Notes: generated from the sequence alone by a model not told the origin. Numbered from the stretch's first letter, positions 9,665 to 18,653 are shown. The stretch: 64,000 nt of DNA from Tunturiibacter gelidiferens (GCF_014201335.1 NZ_JACHEB010000004.1:62001-126000), one strand, 5' to 3'. Translations and numbers: made by a program.

Positions 9665-9771
9665 TCCCGACCAGCGGGAGAGGCCACCGCAGAACGTTGC
9701 CACACAAAAAGGTATACACGCCACGAAGTGGCCGCCCCACGCGCAGTGGGCTCGTCCGGCAGGACAGGATC
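9665..9771 (+). repeat. dispersed structured repeat, copy R2
   Basis: Most complete copy, with three hairpins in series: GCCAC-gaa-GTGGC (9720-9732), CCCAC-gcgca-GTGGG (9736-9750) and GTCC-ggca-GGAC (9754-9765). The upstream block CCGACCAGCGGGAG (from 9667) corresponds to GACCAACGGGAG in R1 and R5. In hairpin I a C-G pair replaces the T-A pair of other copies. Confidence 0.8.
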
Positions 9772-9796
9772 AAAAAATAAACTTCAAAACCATGGC

Positions 9797-9820
9797 GTAT
9801 TTTTAGGCGCTTAAAAATAC
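9797..9820. terminator. bidirectional terminator between convergent genes
   Basis: GTATTTTTA / TAAAAATAC around a 6-nt loop, 9 bp stem with A/T tracts on both arms, placed between the plus-strand oxidoreductase and minus-strand dapD. Confidence 0.65.
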
Positions 9821-9884
9821 GTCGCTAAACCACCACCTCAGCCACACAAACCGCCACAAACTCACCACGCTTTACCACCACAAA

Positions 9885-10727
9885 CTAGCGCAAAATCTCC
9901 TCTAACACCAAAGAAAGCTCAGTTTTCTCGTCCCGATATTTAACAATCACCGGAGCCGCCAAACTCAACCCCCACTCCGCGCCCTTCCCCTTAGAAACCG
10001 CCCTCGACCCCGGCACCACCACCGCCCCCTCCGGAATCACGAGCGGTTTCTCCGCCGTAGCTTTATAAATCTCGCCTTTCACCAGGTCATACACAGGCGT
10101 CCCTCGCGTCAACACAGTCCCAGCCGCCAGAACCGCACGCTTCCGCACGACGGTCCCCTCATAGACACCAGTATTCCCACCAATCAAACAATCGTCCTCG
10201 ATAATCACGGGCGAAGCATTCACTGGCTCCAGCACTCCACCAATCTGTGCCGCTGCACTCAAATGCACGCGTCGACCAACCTGCGCACAACTCCCCACCA
10301 GCGCATGCGAATCCACCATCGTCCCCTCATCCACATACGCCCCAACATTGATGTACGCGGGCGGAATCACCGCAACCCCCTTAGCCACATAAGCACCAGT
10401 CCGCACACTCACGCCACCCGGCACCACCCGCACGCCGTCCGCTACCGAAAACCGCCGCACCGGATACGTGTGCCGATCAATAAACTGCAGCGTCTCTCCG
10501 CCCATCTCCACCATCGTGCCAATACGAAACCCCAGCAGAATCCCCCGCTTTACCCACCCATTCACGCGCCATCCCAGCGGCACGGAAGCATCCGGCTCCG
10601 CAGCCCTCAACTCTCCCGCTTCCAACTTCCCACGCAGCTCAAGAAAGGCTTGCTCCGCCTCGCCACTTCCCACTGCTTCCGCACCCTGCGCAAACCAATA
10701 CTCAATCGCCGTTTCTAGCGTCTTCAA
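9885..10727 (-). CDS. dapD: 2,3,4,5-tetrahydropyridine-2,6-dicarboxylate N-succinyltransferase
   Basis: Succinylates tetrahydrodipicolinate in the succinylase branch of lysine/diaminopimelate synthesis. The 280-residue protein has the N-terminal domain with [15 protein letters not shown] and a left-handed beta-helix of hexapeptide repeats, including the characteristic [15 protein letters not shown] and [12 protein letters not shown]. The start codon is TTG (10725-10727), with GGAGAG about 6 nt upstream on the minus strand. The first 26 nt overlap the end of the preceding unknown gene, which suggests translational coupling. It is the last gene of dapA-unknown-dapD. No dapE, dapF or dedicated dapC is in the window. 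Confidence 0.95.
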   Translation of the reverse strand: MKTLETAIEYWFAQGAEAVGSGEAEQAFLELRGKLEAGELRAAEPDASVPLGWRVNGWVKRGILLGFRIGTMVEMGGETLQFIDRHTYPVRRFSVADGVRVVPGGVSVRTGAYVAKGVAVIPPAYINVGAYVDEGTMVDSHALVGSCAQVGRRVHLSAAAQIGGVLEPVNASPVIIEDDCLIGGNTGVYEGTVVRKRAVLAAGTVLTRGTPVYDLVKGEIYKATAEKPLVIPEGAVVVPGSRAVSKGKGAEWGLSLAAPVIVKYRDEKTELSLVLEEILR

Positions 10728-11355
10728 TCTTCTCTCCGATTGTTTTGTAGTTACTGATTCGGGGCACTTTTCTCATGCGTATCCAAACGCCACACGCCAT
10801 TATCTTCCCCGAAGGCGGATGTTCCACTATTCGGCTTGTAGATTTGCCATCAAAGCGATAGTAGCTAAGACCAGTCTCCCGCCCTGAGACATGCCATCCC
10901 GTCACAAAGTCATGAAATCCATTTATTTCCGCAGGTTGAACGGCCATCCCCCACTCGCTCAGTGCACCGAGGAATTGAACTTTCTTCCCTTCAACTTGAA
11001 AGAGCCACATTCCACCGTTCGCACCTTGCCCCCCGCGCTCGCATCCGACCCCGGCAGTTGCTCTCACTACACGCAGGTTCTCCTTCAGAGGAACTTCATC
11101 AAATGTCAATCCTTGGAATAAGGCATGGATAACCTCGGGACCGCACGAGTTGTCTACTTTGACTTGCGTTAACAACAGCCTTCGTATTGCAGTAATCTGA
11201 CCGTTTTCCAGCCGCGCGGTTCTCGTTTTGGTCTGAAGGTCATCGAAACGGAAATCCTGCCATAGCCCTTTATCTTGGGCACGCAGTGCTGTCACACAGC
11301 AAATTACCAGTACAAACAACAAACATCTTCCCTGGTATGGAATCTCTCGCCTCAA
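10702..11355 (-). CDS. unknown exported protein between dapA and dapD
   Basis: 217 residues, not recognised. A signal peptide is visible ([17 protein letters not shown], cleavage after LRAQ), so the product should leave the cytoplasm although it is wedged between two cytoplasmic lysine enzymes. The mature part contains [30 protein letters not shown] and a Trp/Gly-rich central section, without a catalytic motif I can name. The start is TTG (11353-11355), sharing bases with the dapA stop (TTGA), with TGAGG just upstream. The 3' end overlaps dapD by 26 nt. The overlaps imply co-translation with both neighbours. Function unknown. Confidence 0.7.
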   Translation of the reverse strand: MRREIPYQGRCLLFVLVICCVTALRAQDKGLWQDFRFDDLQTKTRTARLENGQITAIRRLLLTQVKVDNSCGPEVIHALFQGLTFDEVPLKENLRVVRATAGVGCERGGQGANGGMWLFQVEGKKVQFLGALSEWGMAVQPAEINGFHDFVTGWHVSGRETGLSYYRFDGKSTSRIVEHPPSGKIMACGVWIRMRKVPRISNYKTIGEKIEDARNGD

Positions 11356-12272
11356 AACATCCTCAAATCTTCGCCCGTCGCAGGAACCCCAACCAACATT
11401 CCCAACTCGCCCACCATCCGCTCCAGCCGCCTTCGAGTCGCATCGGACACCGGCACCATCGGCAGCCGCAGCACATTCTCCCCCCGCCCCAGCATGTGGA
11501 GCACAGCCTTCACCGGGGCAGGGCTAGCCTCCCAAAAATGCGCCTGCATCAACCGGAAAAATTGGCGGTTGATCCGCCGCGCGTCCACCCAATCGTTCTC
11601 CAGCGCCGCCCGTACCATACGCGCCATCTGCCCCGGAATCACGTTCGAAGCCACCGACACCAGCCCCGCCCCACCCAACGCCAGCACCGGCAGGGTCAGC
11701 CCATCATCTCCCACAAACACCTTGAAGTTTCGCGGCGCGGTCGTCAGCAGCTCGGTAATCTGCGCAATATTCCCGCTCGACTCTTTCACTCCAATGACGT
11801 TCTTCAACTCCGCCAGCCGAAGCACCGTCGCCGGTTCCAAATTCGCACCTGTCCGCGAAGGAATGTTGTACAACAGCACCGGAAGAGCCGTCGCTTCCGC
11901 GATCGCCTTGAAGTGCTGATACTGCCCCTCCTGCCCCGGCCGGTTGTAGTAAGGATTGGCACTCAATACGCCCGTCAACCCATGCACCTGTGACACCTTC
12001 CGCACCCGCGCCACTACCTCATGGGTCGAGTTGTGCGTGCAGCCCGCGAACACCGGAACCCGCCCCGCCGCAGCAGCAACCACGACCTCAATCGCCCGCA
12101 ACCACTCTACCTCGGTCAGTGTCGAAGCTTCCCCCGTCGTCCCGCACGGAACAAGAAAGTCGATCCCACTCTCGATCTGCCACGTGACCAGCGCATGCAG
12201 CGCAGGCTCATCCACACTGCCGTCCCTGCGAAAGGGAGTCACCAGCGCCGTTCCACAACCCATCAATTCCAT
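11352..12272 (-). CDS. dapA: 4-hydroxy-tetrahydrodipicolinate synthase
   Basis: Condenses pyruvate with aspartate semialdehyde, the first committed step to diaminopimelate and lysine. Class I aldolase fold, 306 residues: PCGTTGEASTLT (about 40), NPYYNRPGQEG with the catalytic Tyr (about 106), YNIPSRTG (about 134) and the Schiff-base lysine in GVKESSGN (about 161). It heads the block dapA-unknown-dapD and is separated from the aminotransferase upstream by about 120 bp containing a terminator. The downstream gene begins within its stop codon. No strong ribosome site is visible before the ATG. Confidence 0.96.
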   Translation of the reverse strand: MELMGCGTALVTPFRRDGSVDEPALHALVTWQIESGIDFLVPCGTTGEASTLTEVEWLRAIEVVVAAAAGRVPVFAGCTHNSTHEVVARVRKVSQVHGLTGVLSANPYYNRPGQEGQYQHFKAIAEATALPVLLYNIPSRTGANLEPATVLRLAELKNVIGVKESSGNIAQITELLTTAPRNFKVFVGDDGLTLPVLALGGAGLVSVASNVIPGQMARMVRAALENDWVDARRINRQFFRLMQAHFWEASPAPVKAVLHMLGRGENVLRLPMVPVSDATRRRLERMVGELGMLVGVPATGEDLRMF

Positions 12273-12342
12273 AGTGACTGCAAGTTTACCCCGTCAGCGA
12301 TGTTGATTTCAGCGCACCCAGTCCTCACGTCAAAATCAAAGC

Positions 12343-12376
12343 AAAAAAATAGCCCCGACGATCTCTCGCCGAGGCC
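12343..12376 (-). terminator. terminator after the exported aminotransferase gene
   Basis: On the minus strand GCCTCGGC pairs with GTCGGGGC (wobbles allowed), followed by TATTTTTTT. It separates the aminotransferase gene from dapA, making dapA the head of its own unit. Confidence 0.65.
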
Positions 12377-12394
12377 GAGCGCTTTTTACAACAA

Positions 12395-13642
12395 CTAGCC
12401 GCGATAGAGCTCCGACGGCACATGGAACTCAGGCGCATGCAACTCCGCCGCTCCATTCGCCGCTCCCGCGGGCATGTCCATGCATTTCACAAAAGCCGTC
12501 TGGAACTTCGCCATCTCCGACTTCGTCCCCACCGTCACCCGCACATAGTTCGGCATCGCCGACCACGTCCTGCCGACCGCAACATTCTCCTTCAACATAG
12601 CCGACTGGAACTGTTTCCCCGGACGCTTCACATCCACCATGAACATATTGCCCTGCGATCCCGGAATCACCTTATAGCCATGCTTCGTCAAAAACTCCAC
12701 CGATTCCGTCCGAATATCCGCGTTGATCTTCTTGCGCAGCGGAACCAGATCCTTATCCAGCAAACTTGCGCGGGCAGCCGCAGCGCTCGAAATCGAGACG
12801 CTCGCCAGGCTCTGGCTGGGCCCACCGACATTGTTGAACCGGTCAATCAAATCCGGCCGTGCCACAACGAACCCGGCCCGCAACCCAGCCATGCCGTAGA
12901 TCTTCGAGAACGTCCGCATCACAATCACATCTTTATCCTGCGGCACAAGATCGATGCACGACTCGTTATCGGAAAAGTGGGTATAGGCCTCGTCGATAAT
13001 CACAACCGAACCCGCCGGCTTATTGTTCACCAACCAAACGATGTCTTCCTTGGGAGTAATCGTCCCCGTCGGATTATTCGGATTCACAATGTAGTACGCA
13101 CCCGGCGAAGGATGCGCCTTCAACATTGCCTTCACATCATGCGCATACGTGGCAGTCAAAGGCACCGGATACTTCGGCGCTTTCATCGTCTCAGCCGCTC
13201 GCGGCCCCTGCTCGTAGCTCGGGTCTCCATAAACCAGCGGCTTGTCCGGTCCAATATTCGACATCAGCGCGAGATCCAACGGTCCGCTCGACCCGGGAAA
13301 CAGCGCCGAATAGTCTTTTTTCAAGCCAAACTGCCCATTGAAGACATCAATCGTCTTCATGTACTCATCCCAGTGGTAACGGCCTCCCTGCGCGCCCATG
13401 CTACATATCGCCGTCAGTGCGGACTGCGCCGGTCCCAAAGGATTTTCATTCGAGCTGATCACAACCGTGTCGGCCGAAAGCGGCTGCATCCCACGCGTTC
13501 CGCTTCGTCGCGCCGTCTGCCCTGCCGCCGCAGGCGGTGTCATCGAGGCAAACGCCGGAAACGTAGTCGCCGCCGCCGAAGCAGCACCAACGATGCGCAG
13601 AAACGATCTGCGGGAAACACCTTGCGTCATATCGGAATTCAT
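12395..13642 (-). CDS. Tat-exported class I/II (HisC-like) aminotransferase
   Basis: PLP aminotransferase resembling histidinol-phosphate aminotransferase, about 415 residues. The start at 13640-13642 is supported by AAGGAGAA 7-8 nt upstream. It begins with a twin-arginine signal, SRRSFLRIVGAASAAA (Arg11-Arg12), so the protein is probably exported folded with PLP bound. Motifs are NPNNPTGT (about 188), IIDEAYTHF (Asp217, Tyr220) and TFSKIYGMAGLRAGF with PLP Lys247, plus a C-terminal NYVRVTVGT segment. All catalytic residues are present. It lies between asd-lysC-dapB and dapA-dapD, where DapC would be expected, but has its own promoter-sized spacer and terminator. Substrate unknown. Confidence 0.9.
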   Translation of the reverse strand: MNSDMTQGVSRRSFLRIVGAASAAATTFPAFASMTPPAAAGQTARRSGTRGMQPLSADTVVISSNENPLGPAQSALTAICSMGAQGGRYHWDEYMKTIDVFNGQFGLKKDYSALFPGSSGPLDLALMSNIGPDKPLVYGDPSYEQGPRAAETMKAPKYPVPLTATYAHDVKAMLKAHPSPGAYYIVNPNNPTGTITPKEDIVWLVNNKPAGSVVIIDEAYTHFSDNESCIDLVPQDKDVIVMRTFSKIYGMAGLRAGFVVARPDLIDRFNNVGGPSQSLASVSISSAAAARASLLDKDLVPLRKKINADIRTESVEFLTKHGYKVIPGSQGNMFMVDVKRPGKQFQSAMLKENVAVGRTWSAMPNYVRVTVGTKSEMAKFQTAFVKCMDMPAGAANGAAELHAPEFHVPSELYRG

Positions 13643-13970
13643 AGAAAGTTCTCCTTGAAAAGTTTCGACTAGTAGAGATGCGACACCACGGCGACAGAAG
13701 GAAGAACCAACTGAGGATCCTGAGGATCTGCTACATATTTCCTGCAAAAGCGAATCGCCTTGCAGCAACTATTCTTTGGGAACTTTGGGGTGTAGACGAC
13801 CGTCGTCCGATTGAGTTTCAATTTACCGCGAATTTCCCGCAAATACTAGAAAAATTCTTCCGTTCGCAGTGGAAAAGCCAGTAACCACGCCGCTTTCCTC
13901 AACCCATTGAGAACGTTACGCGGGCGGCCTATTCGAATCAACGCCGGCCGCGTAACGCTCTCTTCGCGAA
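13643..13970. other. 328-bp spacer between M29 peptidase and aminotransferase genes
   Basis: No convincing gene. It holds the hairpin at 13914-13957 and an AT-richer stretch (about 13740-13870) that could contain the aminotransferase promoter; no clear -35/-10 pair was identified. Confidence 0.5.
13914..13957 (-). terminator. strong hairpin after asd-lysC-dapB-M29 block
   Basis: CGTTACGCGG near 13914 pairs with CCGCGTAACG ending at 13957, with a GC-rich inner part containing a small bulge. No T tract follows on the minus strand. It may be a terminator or a 3'-protective stem. Confidence 0.5.
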
Positions 13971-15239
13971 CTAAACCCACTCTCCCCTGCGCATCAGTGG
14001 CTCAGCCGTTCCATCCGCGGCAACCCCATCCACGTCCATCTCGCCCGATCCGATCATCCAGTCCACATGAATCAGGCTCGCATTCGCACCCAGCGCCGCC
14101 AACTGCGCCGCATCCATCTTCTCGCCGCCGATCAAACAGGTCGAATACGCCTGCCCCAGCGCAATATGACTCGCTGCATTCTCATCGAACAGCGTATTCC
14201 AGAACAGCACACCACTCTGCGCAATCGGCGAAGAGTGCGGCACCAGCGCCACCTCGCCCAATCGGCGCGCCCCATCATCGGTGCTGATCAACCGGTTCAA
14301 CACATCCTCACCAGCCGTCGCCGTAGCCTCAACGATCTTGCCGCCTTCAAACCGCACCGCAATATTTTCAATCAACGTCCCTTGGTGCGACAGCGGCTTT
14401 GACGCCTTCACAGTCCCATCCACACGATCCTTATGCGGAGTCGTAAAGCACTCCTCGGTCGGAATATTCGGCTGGCAATAAACCCCATTCCCCGCAGTCG
14501 TCCCACCACCCGCCCACAGATGGTCATCCGCCAAACCGACCTTCAGATCTGTGCCGGGACCCTTGAAGTGGAGCGCAGAAAACCTCTTCGCGTTCAGCAT
14601 ATCCATGCGCTTCTTCAGGCGCGCTCCATGCTCCTTCCACTCAGCCACCGGGTCGTCCACCGCAACCCGCGAGGAGACGAAGATCGCCTCCCACAACTTC
14701 GCGACAGCAATATGCTCAGGCTCCCCCGGAAACACCAGCTTCGCCCACTCCGGCGTCGCACACGCAACGATCGTCCAGTTGATCTCATGCCGCGTAATCA
14801 ACTCCATCGCCGGTTTACCCGCCTTCGACGCTGCAACATTGGCCCGCGCCACCTTCGCAGGATCCTGCTTCGCCAACAGCGCCGGATTCGCCCCCGCAAT
14901 CGCCAGCCGAGCCGCACCACTCCGGAAGCCCTCTGCAATCCCGTCATGCAGCCACTTCGGCGCGTAGTCGAAGCTCGCATCCGCACCGTATTCATACCGC
15001 GCCAGCACACTCGGATCATCCGAATAAAACGTAGTCACCAGCAGAGCCCCCGCCTTATACGCGTGCTCCGTAATCCGCCGCACCAAAGGAAGAGCCTCAA
15101 TAGGAGCGGACATAATCAACTCCTGCCCGGCCCTCAGCCCCAGCCCAACCTTCACCGCAACCTCTGCCAGCCGGTCGAGCTTCTCGTCAAACGTCAGTTC
15201 CGCAAACTTCGTCTTCGCAACCGCTTCCATCACGCTCAT
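13971..15239 (-). CDS. M29-family aminopeptidase
   Basis: Cobalt/zinc-type aminopeptidase of the M29 (AmpS/aminopeptidase T) family, cytoplasmic, 422 residues. The start at 15237-15239 is chosen because GAGGAG lies 6 nt upstream; five extra codons exist from 15254. Family features are the Gly/Ala-rich N-terminal half with FYSDDPSVLARYEYG, the FKGPGTDLKVGLADDHLW segment, NIPTEECFTTPHKDRVDG (likely metal ligands), and the C-terminal IHVDWMIGSGEMDVDG. It follows dapB by 18 bp and reads in the same direction, so it is probably expressed with asd-lysC-dapB. A role in feeding amino acids back from peptides is only inferred. Confidence 0.88.
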   Translation of the reverse strand: MSVMEAVAKTKFAELTFDEKLDRLAEVAVKVGLGLRAGQELIMSAPIEALPLVRRITEHAYKAGALLVTTFYSDDPSVLARYEYGADASFDYAPKWLHDGIAEGFRSGAARLAIAGANPALLAKQDPAKVARANVAASKAGKPAMELITRHEINWTIVACATPEWAKLVFPGEPEHIAVAKLWEAIFVSSRVAVDDPVAEWKEHGARLKKRMDMLNAKRFSALHFKGPGTDLKVGLADDHLWAGGGTTAGNGVYCQPNIPTEECFTTPHKDRVDGTVKASKPLSHQGTLIENIAVRFEGGKIVEATATAGEDVLNRLISTDDGARRLGEVALVPHSSPIAQSGVLFWNTLFDENAASHIALGQAYSTCLIGGEKMDAAQLAALGANASLIHVDWMIGSGEMDVDGVAADGTAEPLMRRGEWV

Positions 15240-15257
15240 AACATCTCCTCGCAACTA

Positions 15258-15944
15258 CTAAACCTCGGTGTAAACATCCTGAAAGTCGTAGCATCCCGTT
15301 CGCGAAGCCAACCACTCCGCCGCCCTCACCGCACCCTCGGCAAACCCTCGCCGCGAAAACGCTTCATGCGTCAACACCAACCGGTCCGCATCGCTCGTAG
15401 CAGTCAGCGTATGCAATCCCATCACATCTCCCTCGCGCCTCGCCTCCACCGGCACCTCCGACACACCAGCCGCCGCCTCAACCACCTTCGCCAAGGTGAT
15501 CGCCGTGCCCGAAGGCGAGTCCAGCTTGCTTGCGTGATGCGTCTCCGCAATCGAGAACGCATATCCAGCCTTCTTCAGATCGGCTCCCATCGTCTTTGCC
15601 AGGCGAAACATCACCTGCACGCCGACAGAAAAGTTGGTCCCATACAGCAGACCAGCCTGCTTCCGCTCCGCCAGCCCGCGCATGTCATTGAGCTTCTCGT
15701 ACCACCCCGTGGTTCCAATCACCATCTTCGCGCCGGTAGCAAGGCACGCCCGCATGTTCTGAATCGTCGCCTCTGGCGTAGTGAAATCAATCACCACATC
15801 GAACCCCGAAACAAACGGCGGAGTCAGCGCCGAGGCTCCCGCATTCTCCTTCGCATCCAGCACATTCACACTATGCCCGCGTTCCGCCGCAACCGTTGCC
15901 ACCAGTTTGCCTGTCTTTCCCATCCCCAACACCAGAACCCGCAT
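15258..15944 (-). CDS. dapB: 4-hydroxy-tetrahydrodipicolinate reductase
   Basis: NAD(P)H-dependent reductase forming tetrahydrodipicolinate. The start at 15942-15944 has AGGAAGGAATC before it and opens directly with the nucleotide motif RVLVLGMGKTGK. The family signature ETHHASKLDSPSGTA carries the catalytic His pair and Lys. At about 228 residues it is shorter than the usual 240-270, yet both signature regions are intact. It begins 10 bp after lysC and is followed 18 bp later by the M29 peptidase. Confidence 0.94.
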   Translation of the reverse strand: MRVLVLGMGKTGKLVATVAAERGHSVNVLDAKENAGASALTPPFVSGFDVVIDFTTPEATIQNMRACLATGAKMVIGTTGWYEKLNDMRGLAERKQAGLLYGTNFSVGVQVMFRLAKTMGADLKKAGYAFSIAETHHASKLDSPSGTAITLAKVVEAAAGVSEVPVEARREGDVMGLHTLTATSDADRLVLTHEAFSRRGFAEGAVRAAEWLASRTGCYDFQDVYTEV

Positions 15945-15954
15945 TGATTCCTTC

Positions 15955-17388
15955 CTAAGCCTTGCTCTCAAGCTGAACCCGGTTCACAACATCGAACACC
16001 GTCTCATCCGGGTTCGCAAAAAAGTGGTTATGCAGACTCCGCACAGCCTCTTCCACATCTTCTTCATCAATCATGAAGCTCATGTTGATCTCGCTCGCAC
16101 CCTGCGAGATCATCCGCACATTCACATGACTGATCGCCGAAAACACCTGTCCCGCAATGCCATTGTGTCCGCGAATATCCTCGCCCACCAGGCACACCAG
16201 AGCCTTGTGTCCTTCCATCTTCACATCAGCAATCTTCGCCAGCTCCGCACAGATCTCCGGTAGCTGCTGATTGCTGTCAACAGTTAGCGAGATACTCACC
16301 TCGCTCGTCGAAACCATATCGATCGCGCACTTGTACTTATCGAAGACATCGAACACCGCCTTCAAATACCCATGCGACATCAACATTCGGCTCGCAACGA
16401 CATCAATAATCGTCAGCCGCTTCTTCGCCGCAATGCTCTTAAAAGGGCTCGCGCACCTCGCCGCCATCGCAGTAATCTTCGTGCCTTCATTTTCCGCATT
16501 GCGCGAGTTCAGCACCCACACCGGAATACTCTTCTGCACCGCTGGCAGAATCGTCGCCGGATGAAGCACCTTCGCGCCGAAGTAAGCCAGCTCCGCAGCC
16601 TCTTCAAAGCTGATCGTCTTCACCCGCAGCGCATCCGGGCAGATCCTCGGGTCGGTCGTCATAATTCCATTCACGTCCGTCCAGATCTCGATCGCGCCCG
16701 CGTGCATTCCACCACCTACAAGGGAAGCGGTGAAGTCGCTGCCGCCGCGCCCTAGCGTGGTCGTAATCCCATCGGCGGTCGAACCAATGAATCCTCCCAT
16801 CACCGGCGTCTTCCCGGCTTGAATGAGCGGCAGCACGATCTCAGCCAGCTTCGCTTCAATCGCAGCGTCCTGCGGCACGGCCTTGCCGTAGCTAGCATCC
16901 GTAATGATGCAGGTCCGGGCATCCACATGCACGCCTTCCAGGCCCTGATGCTCCAGCGTCTCAGCCATCATCTTGCTCGACAGCCGCTCCCCAAAGCTCA
17001 CAACCAGGTCGTTCGTGCGAGGCGTCAACTCTCCCACCGCAGCAATCCCCCGCAGCAGATCGTCAAGCGCATCGAACTCCTGATGCAGCACCTGCTGAAC
17101 CCGTACACACCGCTGCCCATCCAGCAACGTGCTCGATGTGTCGATATGCCGATGCCTCAGCCGAGCCCCAATCGCCAGCGCTCCAGCTTTATCCCCACGG
17201 CCCGCAGCCGCAGCAGCCGACAGCAGCAGATCAGTTACCTTCGCCATCGCCGAAACAACAACGACAGCCTCCAGTCCCTTCTCCCGTCTTCCGCGAACAA
17301 TCGCCGCCGTCCGCTTCATCGCCGGCGCATCTTCTACTGACGTGCCCCCAAACTTCATTACAACCAACTTCTCTCGCGCTACGCTCAA
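15955..17388 (-). CDS. lysC: aspartokinase
   Basis: Phosphorylates aspartate, the entry step for lysine, threonine and methionine. Monofunctional enzyme of 477 residues: N-terminal VVMKFGGTSVEDAP, catalytic region with GRGGSDFTASLVGGG (about 215), and two ACT-type regulatory segments in the last 150 residues (TIIDVVASRMLMSHG and VNVRMISQGASEINMSF), so feedback control by lysine and/or threonine is expected. The initiation codon is TTG at 17386-17388, overlapping the asd stop as TTGA; the ATG at residue 11 is an alternative but would cut the family N-terminus. No homoserine dehydrogenase domain is fused. Confidence 0.94.
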   Translation of the reverse strand: MSVAREKLVVMKFGGTSVEDAPAMKRTAAIVRGRREKGLEAVVVVSAMAKVTDLLLSAAAAAGRGDKAGALAIGARLRHRHIDTSSTLLDGQRCVRVQQVLHQEFDALDDLLRGIAAVGELTPRTNDLVVSFGERLSSKMMAETLEHQGLEGVHVDARTCIITDASYGKAVPQDAAIEAKLAEIVLPLIQAGKTPVMGGFIGSTADGITTTLGRGGSDFTASLVGGGMHAGAIEIWTDVNGIMTTDPRICPDALRVKTISFEEAAELAYFGAKVLHPATILPAVQKSIPVWVLNSRNAENEGTKITAMAARCASPFKSIAAKKRLTIIDVVASRMLMSHGYLKAVFDVFDKYKCAIDMVSTSEVSISLTVDSNQQLPEICAELAKIADVKMEGHKALVCLVGEDIRGHNGIAGQVFSAISHVNVRMISQGASEINMSFMIDEEDVEEAVRSLHNHFFANPDETVFDVVNRVQLESKA

Positions 17389-18506
17389 GCCGTCACCGCC
17401 ACGGCCTTAGCCGAAACCGTCTGCAATGGAACTCCCAACTTATCCAACTTGCCCAGCAACGCCAGCACCTCCGCGTTCAACACCGCTGCTCCCGCCGCAC
17501 CGCGAATCGTATTGTGCGACAGCACCACAAACTTCCAATCCAGGAGCGTGCACTCACGCAAACGCCCCACCGTCGCCGTCATTCCATGTCCTCGCATCCT
17601 GTCCAGACGAGGCTGCGGCCGATCCACTCCTTCGTCATACTCCACAGGCTGCTCGGGAGCCGTAGGCAGATGCTGCCCCTCCAGCGGCAGAAACTCACTC
17701 CACGCCGCCAGAATCTCCTCTCGCGTAGCCTTCTTCTTCAGCTTAATACTCACGCACTCCGTATGCCCATCCTCCACCGCCACCCGGTTGCAATGCGCGC
17801 TCACCTTCGCGTCCAGCAACTCAATCTTCGCGCCCTTCCGCTCACCCAGCAGCTTGCCGACCTCCTCCTGCAGCTTCTCCTCTTCATTCTTGATAAACGG
17901 AACCACGTTCCCCAGAATGTCGAGCGATGCCACCCCTGGGTATCCCGCGCCGCTCACCGCCTGCATCGTCGACACAAACAAACTCTCGATCCCGAACTTT
18001 TCCTCAAGAGGCTTCAATGCAAGCACCAGCCCAATTGCGCTGCAGTTCGGATTCGTGACGATATACCCACCACGCCCACCGTGGTCCTTCCGCCAGCTCT
18101 GCGTCTCCAGCAGCGCAAGATGATCCGAATTCACCTCCGGGACTACCAGCGGCACGTCCGCCGTCATCCGGAACGCGCTCGAGTTCGAAATCACCGCGCA
18201 ACCTGCCGCTGCAAACTTCGGCTCAAGCTCTCGCGCAACATCAGCATCGAGCGCCGCAAAGATAATCTTCGGCAACTCAATCGCCGATCCCTCAGGAACA
18301 TTCGGTTGCAACGTCATCGCCGCAATTCGCTTCGGCAGCGGAGTCTCGAGCTTCCACTTGCAAGCGTCGGCGTACGTCTTCCCAGCGCTGCGATCGCTCG
18401 CCGCCAGCCACGCAATCTCGAACCACGGATGATTGCTCAAAAGTTGAATGAATCGCTGCCCGACCATGCCGGTCGCGCCAAGAATGCCAACCCTGCGTCG
18501 TTCCAT
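17385..18506 (-). CDS. asd: aspartate-semialdehyde dehydrogenase
   Basis: Reduces aspartyl phosphate to aspartate semialdehyde, the branch point to lysine and threonine. 373 residues: nucleotide motif GILGATGMVGQRFIQLL, AASDRSAGKTY, catalytic cysteine in TNPNCSAIG (Cys155) and STMQAVSGAGYPG. The MVGQRFIQLL and RSAGK signatures and the length point to the archaeal/fungal-like subclass rather than the E. coli type (established subclass features, assignment by eye). First gene of asd-lysC-dapB-M29; its stop overlaps the lysC start. Confidence 0.94.
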   Translation of the reverse strand: MERRRVGILGATGMVGQRFIQLLSNHPWFEIAWLAASDRSAGKTYADACKWKLETPLPKRIAAMTLQPNVPEGSAIELPKIIFAALDADVARELEPKFAAAGCAVISNSSAFRMTADVPLVVPEVNSDHLALLETQSWRKDHGGRGGYIVTNPNCSAIGLVLALKPLEEKFGIESLFVSTMQAVSGAGYPGVASLDILGNVVPFIKNEEEKLQEEVGKLLGERKGAKIELLDAKVSAHCNRVAVEDGHTECVSIKLKKKATREEILAAWSEFLPLEGQHLPTAPEQPVEYDEGVDRPQPRLDRMRGHGMTATVGRLRECTLLDWKFVVLSHNTIRGAAGAAVLNAEVLALLGKLDKLGVPLQTVSAKAVAVTA

Positions 18507-18589
18507 CCACTAAGAATAACTCGCGGACCGAACACCGTCACTCACCCAAAAGCCGACCAAGGAAGGCTGAGCAACTAACCCAACCAAAA

Positions 18590-18650
18590 CAAGGTATAAA
18601 AGTCACGAAGTGACCGCGCTCCGCGCAGGAGGCCCGTCCGGCAGGACAAG
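18590..18650 (+). repeat. dispersed structured repeat, copy R3
   Basis: Three hairpins: GTCAC-gaa-GTGAC (18602-18614), CTCC-gcgca-GGAG (18619-18631) and GTCC-ggca-GGAC (18636-18647). It ends 3 bp from the stop codon of the small membrane-protein gene, so it lies in that gene's 3' untranslated region on the minus strand. Confidence 0.8.
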
Positions 18651-18653
18651 GAT

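Noticed and set aside
12395-13642. Calling the aminotransferase dapC or hisC
   Set aside because: Position suggests DapC and sequence suggests HisC-like, but the Tat signal argues against both cytoplasmic roles, so no symbol was given.
14433-15947. Long plus-strand open frame of 504 codons opposite the M29 peptidase and dapB
   Set aside because: Arg/His/Pro-rich translation without any domain, exactly antisense to two conserved enzymes; a by-product of high GC. The same holds for long antisense frames at 17136-18578 and 41808-42848.
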